This document shows positions 59,949 through 64,000 of a stretch of 64,000 nt of DNA, one piece after another (the stretch's first letter is position 1; every line of letters begins with the position of its first letter). The stretch is taken from assembly GCA_963776465.1 (NCBI GenBank), contig CAVZMV010000001.1:310001-374000 (forward strand). Reading direction: 5' to 3'. Origin of the DNA: DASRHK01 sp963776465. GTDB lineage: Bacteria; Pseudomonadota; Gammaproteobacteria; Nevskiales; Nevskiaceae. The notes beneath the pieces are model-generated. The model ran no database searches. It saw nothing but the letters and a program-made list of their open reading frames with translations, and was not told the DNA's origin. Made by a program: the position numbers and the translations under genes.

Positions 59949-60425
59949 ATGGAACAACTACCTGACGCATCACAAGGAAATATGAGGCAGGGACTCTGGT
60001 TTGTGTTCCCCCTCGGCACGACAGTAGTAAGAGCATGGGGTAGCGCTGTTGGCCTCGAACGGATCTACGTCGATAACTCCGTGGTTTCGGAAAAACGCAC
60101 TGTAGGTCGCAAGAGCACGCACGCGTTCGCTATCGGAGATGACAAGTACGAAGTCACGTTCCAGACGCTTAGTTACATGCGTGGTCACCTGGAATGTGCT
60201 CTTACAAAGAATGGTGAGCTGCTCAAAACCAAGAGCCTTCGCTACGAAGGCAGCCGCACTTCCGCGAGGAGACTCATCCTTAGCATTCTGGCGGGTGCCG
60301 CGGCTGGTGCGCTGGTCACCGTTATGCGCTGGCCCTTCTGGACAGTTCTTCCGCTATTCGTCGTGATACTCATCGTCCAAGCCAAGACGCGAAGGAAAGG
60401 AAGGGGCTATGTTTTTACAGAGTAA
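59949..60425 (+). CDS. cassette 8 membrane protein
   Basis: 158 aa. The N-terminal about 105 aa are a soluble beta-rich domain (GLWFVFPLGTTVVRAWGSAVGLERIYVDNSVV..KYEVTFQTLSYMRGHLECALTKNGELL). Two hydrophobic segments (about 110-128 and 130-147) and a basic tail follow. Unknown function. Confidence 0.7.
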   Translation: MEQLPDASQGNMRQGLWFVFPLGTTVVRAWGSAVGLERIYVDNSVVSEKRTVGRKSTHAFAIGDDKYEVTFQTLSYMRGHLECALTKNGELLKTKSLRYEGSRTSARRLILSILAGAAAGALVTVMRWPFWTVLPLFVVILIVQAKTRRKGRGYVFTE

Positions 60426-60428
60426 GCG

Positions 60429-60524
60429 CCCCAACCCGGCGCTGGAGCCGACGTATGCGCCTTCGGCGCATATCCCCTCCACGTGCTGCGCGCGTGTCGG
60501 CGCGGCTCAGCTTGATCGTTGGGC
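60429..60524 (+). repeat. attC8
   Basis: CCCCAAC to GTTGGGC (60518), spacer TATGCGCCTTCGGCGCATA. Confidence 0.9.
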
Positions 60525-60825
60525 CGGCTAGCAATCATGGTTCGGGCTGGCACTCTCGCCACAGTTCTCCGGGGAGACGGCTCGGCTCGTCATGCAAAAG
60601 CAAAGCTGCAGCTGGAGAGAGGCGTAGGCTCTGGCAGTGCGGGTTCGGTTTTGCGCCGCATCGTCAGCAAAGGAGCGCTGCAGTCGTGAAGATCCGTCGC
60701 GTTCAGCAAAGCGGCTTCGGGGTCGGTCCGTGCCGGCCCAACCAGTCGTTGGAGCCGACGTTGCACTCATACGGCAAGCGCTCAGTCATGCAGCCGCGTG
60801 CGTGCAACGCGGCTCAACTCCAACG
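60518..60825 (+). repeat. cassette 9, copy 2 of the duplicated 307-bp cassette
   Basis: No mismatch to 57963-58270 was found by eye. Flanking cassettes differ on the right side, so the unit was inserted or copied as a single cassette. Confidence 0.9.
60537..60689 (+). CDS. cassette 9 ORF (50 aa), doubtful
   Basis: Same ORF as in cassette 3. It has no recognised domain, and coding status is uncertain. Confidence 0.3.
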   Translation: MVRAGTLATVLRGDGSARHAKAKLQLERGVGSGSAGSVLRRIVSKGALQS

Positions 60826-60831
60826 TTGGGC
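60736..60831 (+). repeat. attC9
   Basis: GCCCAAC to GTTGGGC (60825); same as attC3 except the last core base. Confidence 0.85.
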
Positions 60832-60834
60832 GGC

Positions 60835-61269
60835 ATGAAACAAATCGCGCTTGGCGCGCTCCTGTCGGCCACGGTGCTGGTGGCAGCCTGTCCAGGTGTT
60901 CCGGGTGACCGCATCCCAGGCGTTGGGCTCCGAGCCCCGATCTCGCAACTTGAAGCCGCAGAGCGCGCGTTACGAACCGTCGCCAGCTCAGAGAACCTCA
61001 TCATGGAGCGCGCGGAACAACATCAATATCCGGAGGGCTATGCTGGGTTTAGCCCTTTGTTGTTCGCTTCAGTTCCACCGGAAGGCCACGAGGTTCCTGC
61101 TCGAGCCTTCGTGCTGGAGGTAAGCAAGGCACAGGGCGTCCTGGCCATTAGCGTTCAGCGCAGCGTACTTGCCAACCCAATATGCAGAGCACTTCGCGAG
61201 TTCGCGGTATCGTTCACGGTAGAGCACGATGCCGAGCATTCACAATGCAGTTCCGCTACCACGCAGTAG
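60835..61269 (+). CDS. cassette 10 lipoprotein
   Basis: 144 aa from ATG 60835 with a signal peptide and lipobox (ATVLVAAC-P). The mature part is small and mixed, with two further Cys (NPICRAL, HSQCSS) that could pair. Envelope location predicted; function unknown. Confidence 0.7.
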   Translation: MKQIALGALLSATVLVAACPGVPGDRIPGVGLRAPISQLEAAERALRTVASSENLIMERAEQHQYPEGYAGFSPLLFASVPPEGHEVPARAFVLEVSKAQGVLAISVQRSVLANPICRALREFAVSFTVEHDAEHSQCSSATTQ

Positions 61270-61273
61270 TGCC

Positions 61274-61366
61274 GCCCAACCCGGCGCTGCAGCCGAAGGT
61301 CGCGCCTTCGGCGCGACTTCCCTCCGCGCTTCGCGCGTTCGGCTCGGCTGAGCTGGTTCGTTAGGT
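61274..61366 (+). repeat. attC10
   Basis: GCCCAAC to GTTAGGT (61360), spacer GGTCGCGCCTTCGGCGCGAC. Confidence 0.9.
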
Positions 61367-61371
61367 GCTGA

Positions 61372-61575
61372 ATGTCTTCTGTCGAACTCACTCGGTATGA
61401 GTTGTGGCAAGACGATAAGGGCAGCTGTTTCTTTCCAGAGCACAATGAGTCCGCGCGGCGCACACTGAGCCCTACTGCTCGCCTCGTTTGGGAGTGTCGT
61501 GCAGCGTCCTGGGACGAGGCGCTGACTCTTAAGAACCAGTATCTCGGGTGGGAACCGCATGTCCCAATGGAGTAG
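61372..61575 (+). CDS. cassette 11 protein, unknown
   Basis: 67 aa from ATG 61372. The pattern YELWQDDKGSCFFPEHNESARR...LVWECRAASWDEALTLKNQYLGWEP is a type I have seen among short hypothetical proteins of integrons. Soluble. Confidence 0.7.
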   Translation: MSSVELTRYELWQDDKGSCFFPEHNESARRTLSPTARLVWECRAASWDEALTLKNQYLGWEPHVPME

Positions 61576-61602
61576 TGGTTCCATCAAGCCGTACGCACCT
61601 GC

Positions 61603-61695
61603 ACCTAACCCGGCGCTGCAGCCGAAGGTCTCGCCTTCGGCGAGACTTCCCGCGCGCACTCGTGCGCGCGGCTCGGCTGAGCTTGGTCGTTGGGC
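61603..61695 (+). repeat. attC11
   Basis: ACCTAAC to GTTGGGC (61689), spacer GGTCTCGCCTTCGGCGAGAC. Confidence 0.9.
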
Positions 61696-61698
61696 CTA

Positions 61699-62151
61699 AT
61701 GAACTGCCAATGGACAACCGTGCTGTCGGCGCTTTTGACGCCCACGGTGGCAATTTTGGGATCCTATATCGCCTATCGGCAGTGGCGCACTGCGCAGAAC
61801 AGGTTGAAGCTTGATCTCTTCGAGCGACGCATCGCTATGTTTGACGCAGCAGCGCATTTCATCTCGTCAATCGCTAGCTCCGGCAAGACCAAAGACGAAG
61901 AAGACTGGAAGTTTGTGGTCGCGATGAAACCGGCCAAATGGCTGTTCTCTCCAGCGGTCGCTGAGTATCTCGACAAGGAGTTAAGGGGAAAGGCGCTTGA
62001 CCTTCAGGTGCTTCAGGCCGAACTCCCTGGCCTAGATGGTTTAGAACGAACAGCGAACATAAGGCTCCAAGCGGAAACTAAGACCTGGCTCGTAGACCAG
62101 TACAAGGCCCTAGATGAAAAGCTTGGCCCCTATCTTCGTCTCCGACATTAG
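61699..62151 (+). CDS. cassette 12 membrane-anchored protein
   Basis: 150 aa. An N-terminal membrane helix (LSALLTPTVAILGSYIAY) is followed by a basic juxtamembrane stretch (RQWRTAQNRLKLDLFERR) and a helical cytoplasmic domain. The arrangement is like DUF4760-type small membrane proteins, but I cannot confirm it. Confidence 0.65.
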   Translation: MNCQWTTVLSALLTPTVAILGSYIAYRQWRTAQNRLKLDLFERRIAMFDAAAHFISSIASSGKTKDEEDWKFVVAMKPAKWLFSPAVAEYLDKELRGKALDLQVLQAELPGLDGLERTANIRLQAETKTWLVDQYKALDEKLGPYLRLRH

Positions 62152-62247
62152 GCCCAACCCGGCGCTGGAGCCGACGTATGCGCCTTCGGCGCATATTCCC
62201 TCCACGCGCTGCGCGCGCGTCGGCGCGGCTCAGCTTGATCGTTAGGC
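62152..62247 (+). repeat. attC12
   Basis: GCCCAAC to GTTAGGC (62241), spacer TATGCGCCTTCGGCGCATA. Confidence 0.9.
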
Positions 62248-62250
62248 AGC

Positions 62251-62604
62251 ATGAAATCGATCACGCCGCGAAAGATCTCTGCTGAGGAAGCCGCGGTGGT
62301 CAAGCAAGCTCTCGCGGTAGCTCACGTAAAGGACGCGCCCTCGATTTCTCCCAGGAACATTGACGGGTTAAAGGTCATCGCAATCTGCGAGTGCGGATGT
62401 CGTAGCGTTGAGTTTGAGTGCGTTTCCGGCGAGGAGCAGCAGCTCGCTGACGGTGTTGGCATTCTCAGGTCCGGTGAGAAGACGGACATTATTGTTTGGG
62501 GGCAAGGTGGCTCCGTTTCTCTTCTGGAGATCGTTGCCCACGGTGGCGCCGGTGAGCTTCCTATCAAAGTCCTTTCATGGGAGCAGGCTGGCCATGCTGC
62601 CTAA
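62251..62604 (+). CDS. cassette 13 protein, unknown
   Basis: 117 aa. The segment LKVIAICECGCRSVEFEC, with a CxCxC cluster, could bind a metal. The stop overlaps the R'' core of the interrupted attC13. Unknown function. Confidence 0.7.
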   Translation: MKSITPRKISAEEAAVVKQALAVAHVKDAPSISPRNIDGLKVIAICECGCRSVEFECVSGEEQQLADGVGILRSGEKTDIIVWGQGGSVSLLEIVAHGGAGELPIKVLSWEQAGHAA

Positions 62605-62677
62605 CCCTGCGCTCCAGCCGAAGGGGTACTTGACCCGATTTCGTTGACACTTTGGCCTAACAGCAAGGGGAGGATTT

Positions 62678-63043
62678 ATGGCCAGAGCGGGTCCAGCAAA
62701 GGTCTATCGATACTCAGCGGCATTCAAGCTCAAAGCGGTCAAGCTCAGCAGCCTTGAGGGCGTACGCATCAAGGATGTCGCCGATGCTCTCGATATCCAT
62801 CCATTCATGCTGTCGAAGTGGCGTAAGCAGGTTCGTGATGGAATCTTGCGCGCGCGCGTATCTGTTCCGCCCGAGATCCGCGGCGACAAGCATTCGGTAG
62901 AGATGCAGGCGCTGAGCAAGCTCAAGCGCGAGCATGCTCTGCTGCAGGAGGAGCACGACCTCCTAAAAAAAGCCATCCGGTTCTGTTCCGATCCAAAAAA
63001 CAGATCTTCGCTTTCATCGCGGAGCAGGACCGGCTCTCGGTAA
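62678..63043 (+). CDS. IS3-family OrfA (helix-turn-helix)
   Basis: 121 aa from ATG 62678 with AAGGGGAGG upstream. The N-terminal HTH (YSAAFKLKAVKLSSLEGVRIKDVADALDIHPFMLSKWRKQV) is followed by a leucine-zipper-like coiled coil (LSKLKREHALLQEEHDLLKKAI). The last about 13 residues are the non-conserved out-of-frame tail after the slippery site. Confidence 0.92.
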   Translation: MARAGPAKVYRYSAAFKLKAVKLSSLEGVRIKDVADALDIHPFMLSKWRKQVRDGILRARVSVPPEIRGDKHSVEMQALSKLKREHALLQEEHDLLKKAIRFCSDPKNRSSLSSRSRTGSR

Positions 63044-63846
63044 CGCAGCTGTGCCGTGCCTACGGCGTCACGCGCGCGGGGTTTTACGCTTACGTGCGTC
63101 GCGGCGTCAGCCGGCATCGGCGCGACGACGGCAAGCTACTCGAGCGCATCCGACAGCTCTTCGCGCAGAGCCGGGGCACCTATGGCAGTCCACGCATTCA
63201 CGCGTTGCTGCGCCAGGAAGGGATCCGCATCGGGCGCAAGCGCGTCGCACGATTGATGCGAGACCACGATCTGGAGGCCCGGGCTGCGCGTGTTTACCGG
63301 CGCATGCCGGGAACGACGGCGTTCTTCGCCAAGGTTCCTCATCGACTGCCCGCGTCGACCACGGCAGCAAATCAGGTCTGGCTGGGTGACATCACGTTCC
63401 TGCGCCTTCCAGGTCGATGGCGCTACCTGGCGGTGGTGATGGATCGGCACTCGCGGCGCATCCTCGGCTGGAGCCTGGGATCGCAGCGCACGATGCAGCT
63501 GACACGCATGGCGCTTCGCAGGGCAGTCGACAATCGAGGGCTAAGTCCGGGCCTGATCTTCCATTCCGATCGAGGCAGCGAGTACGCCGCTTACGCCTAC
63601 CGCGATCGACTGCAGAAGCTCGGCATCACCCAGAGCATGAACCGAGCCGGCCAGATGAATGACAACGCCCGAATGGAATCCTTCTTCCACTCCCTGAAGT
63701 CCGAAGAGCTTCATGGACGTCGCTTCAGCAGCGAACAGGATCTAGCCAAGGCTGTCCGCAGCTACATCGTTCGCTACAACAGCATCCGACCGCACTCTTC
63801 GCTTGGTTACCGCTCGCCGGTTGACTACGAGCGGATCGCGGCGTGA
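62678..63846 (+). CDS. IS3-family OrfAB transposase by -1 programmed frameshift
   Basis: 390 aa if a -1 shift occurs at the A-run 62994-62999 (A AAA AAC heptamer; a second A7 run lies at 62964-62970). The OrfB part continues KKQIFAFIAEQDRLSVTQLCRAYGVTRAGFYAYV, an HTH-like block, and then the DDE integrase core: LGDITFL (D), FHSDRGSEY (D), NDNARMESFFHSLKSE (E) and a C-terminal YNSIRPHSSLGYRSPVDYE. All key residues are present, so it may be active. Confidence 0.9.
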
Positions 63847-63962
63847 GGATCAGACATGCACTATCGAGGGTGGCAACAAAAGTGGGTCAAGTTCCAGGTC
63901 GCGCCTTCGGCGCGACTTCCCTCAGTGCGCTTCGCGCACTTCGGCTCGGCTGAGCTTGGTCG

Positions 63963-64000
63963 TTGGGCCGCCGATAGCCAATAGTTCTGGCCGTATATGC
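63963..64000 (+). other. start of cassette 14, cut by window end
   Basis: 38 bases after the attC13 core; no complete ORF is visible. The array continues beyond the window. Confidence 0.7.

Larger units (their letters stand above)
62625..63895 (+). mobile_element. IS3-family insertion sequence, 1271 bp
   Basis: Imperfect terminal inverted repeats: left GGTACTTGACCCGATTTCGT, right (reverse) GGAACTTGACCCACTTTTGT. It is flanked by the direct repeat AGG (62622-62624 and 63896-63898). It has one transposase unit of two overlapping frames. Confidence 0.92.
62599..63968 (+). repeat. attC13 split by an IS3 element
   Basis: The left part is 62599-62624 (GCCTAAC...CCGAAGG), the right part 63896-63968 ending GTTGGGC (63962). 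Removing the IS and one AGG restores a normal attC with spacer GGTCGCGCCTTCGGCGCGAC. Confidence 0.88.

Noticed and set aside
57511..62247. Regularly spaced similar blocks that could be taken for a CRISPR array
   Set aside because: Blocks are about 95-115 bp, differ in spacer, start and end with integron core sites, and alternate with genes; they are attC sites.

Overview
The window is high-GC chromosomal DNA from a gammaproteobacterium, most likely a Xanthomonadales (Lysobacterales) relative. Three local gene orders support this and are inferred from memory of that group: dapA / gcvR / bcp / phoH-like, efp-epmA divergent from epmB followed by a FimX-like protein, and parE-...-parC. No rRNA or CRISPR array was seen. 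One tRNA (Ser-GGA) is present.

Layout. 0-13 kb is a polysaccharide / NRPS-like region. It holds two stand-alone adenylation-carrier proteins (one cut by the window edge), two alpha/beta hydrolases with non-Ser nucleophile elbows, a priming sugar-phosphate transferase, a GH8 glucanase, a WecG-type glycosyltransferase, an outer-membrane barrel and a Crp/Fnr-type regulator. It is interrupted by a six-gene run of small enzyme-like genes (GFA, GST, VOC, DUF3052, membrane protein, tautomerase). 13.5-19.5 kb holds a lone receiver protein, tRNA-Ser, dapA with a small lipoprotein, gcvR, bcp, a PIN-PhoH protein, a TauE-type permease and a YjbR protein. 19.7-25.4 kb holds the EF-P lysylation set (epmA, efp, epmB), a FimX-like c-di-GMP receptor and htpX. 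25.5-31.4 kb is a parE-SDR-DUF3592-parC operon. 31.8-36 kb is a two-component system divergent from a TonB receptor. 36-56 kb is mixed metabolism and envelope: class II DAHP synthase, MFS, Hsp20, a large M6 protease, a J-protein, amidase, SulP, GNAT, a PLP enzyme, a TpsB-like barrel, a Tat-lipoprotein beta-helix, M48 and SH3 proteins and a lipoprotein hydrolase.

56.1-64 kb is a chromosomal integron. The integrase gene (intI) lies on the minus strand, followed on the plus strand by 13 mutually similar attC sites and cassettes with small, mostly unknown proteins. One 307-bp cassette appears twice in apparently identical form, and a 1.27-kb IS3-family element has jumped into the last complete attC, leaving a 3-bp duplication.

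Two cross-cutting observations matter for any reader. First, five otherwise healthy genes (A-PCP protein, outer-membrane barrel, TauE permease, TonB receptor, intI) are each broken by a single extra base, and every one can be repaired by reading GTACC as GTAC on one strand. This looks like a systematic sequencing or basecalling artefact around a possibly modified GTAC motif rather than five pseudogenes. Second, intergenic spaces carry several families of palindromic repeats. Some have locus-specific arms around a conserved core, and some supply stop codons or N-terminal codons to neighbouring genes.
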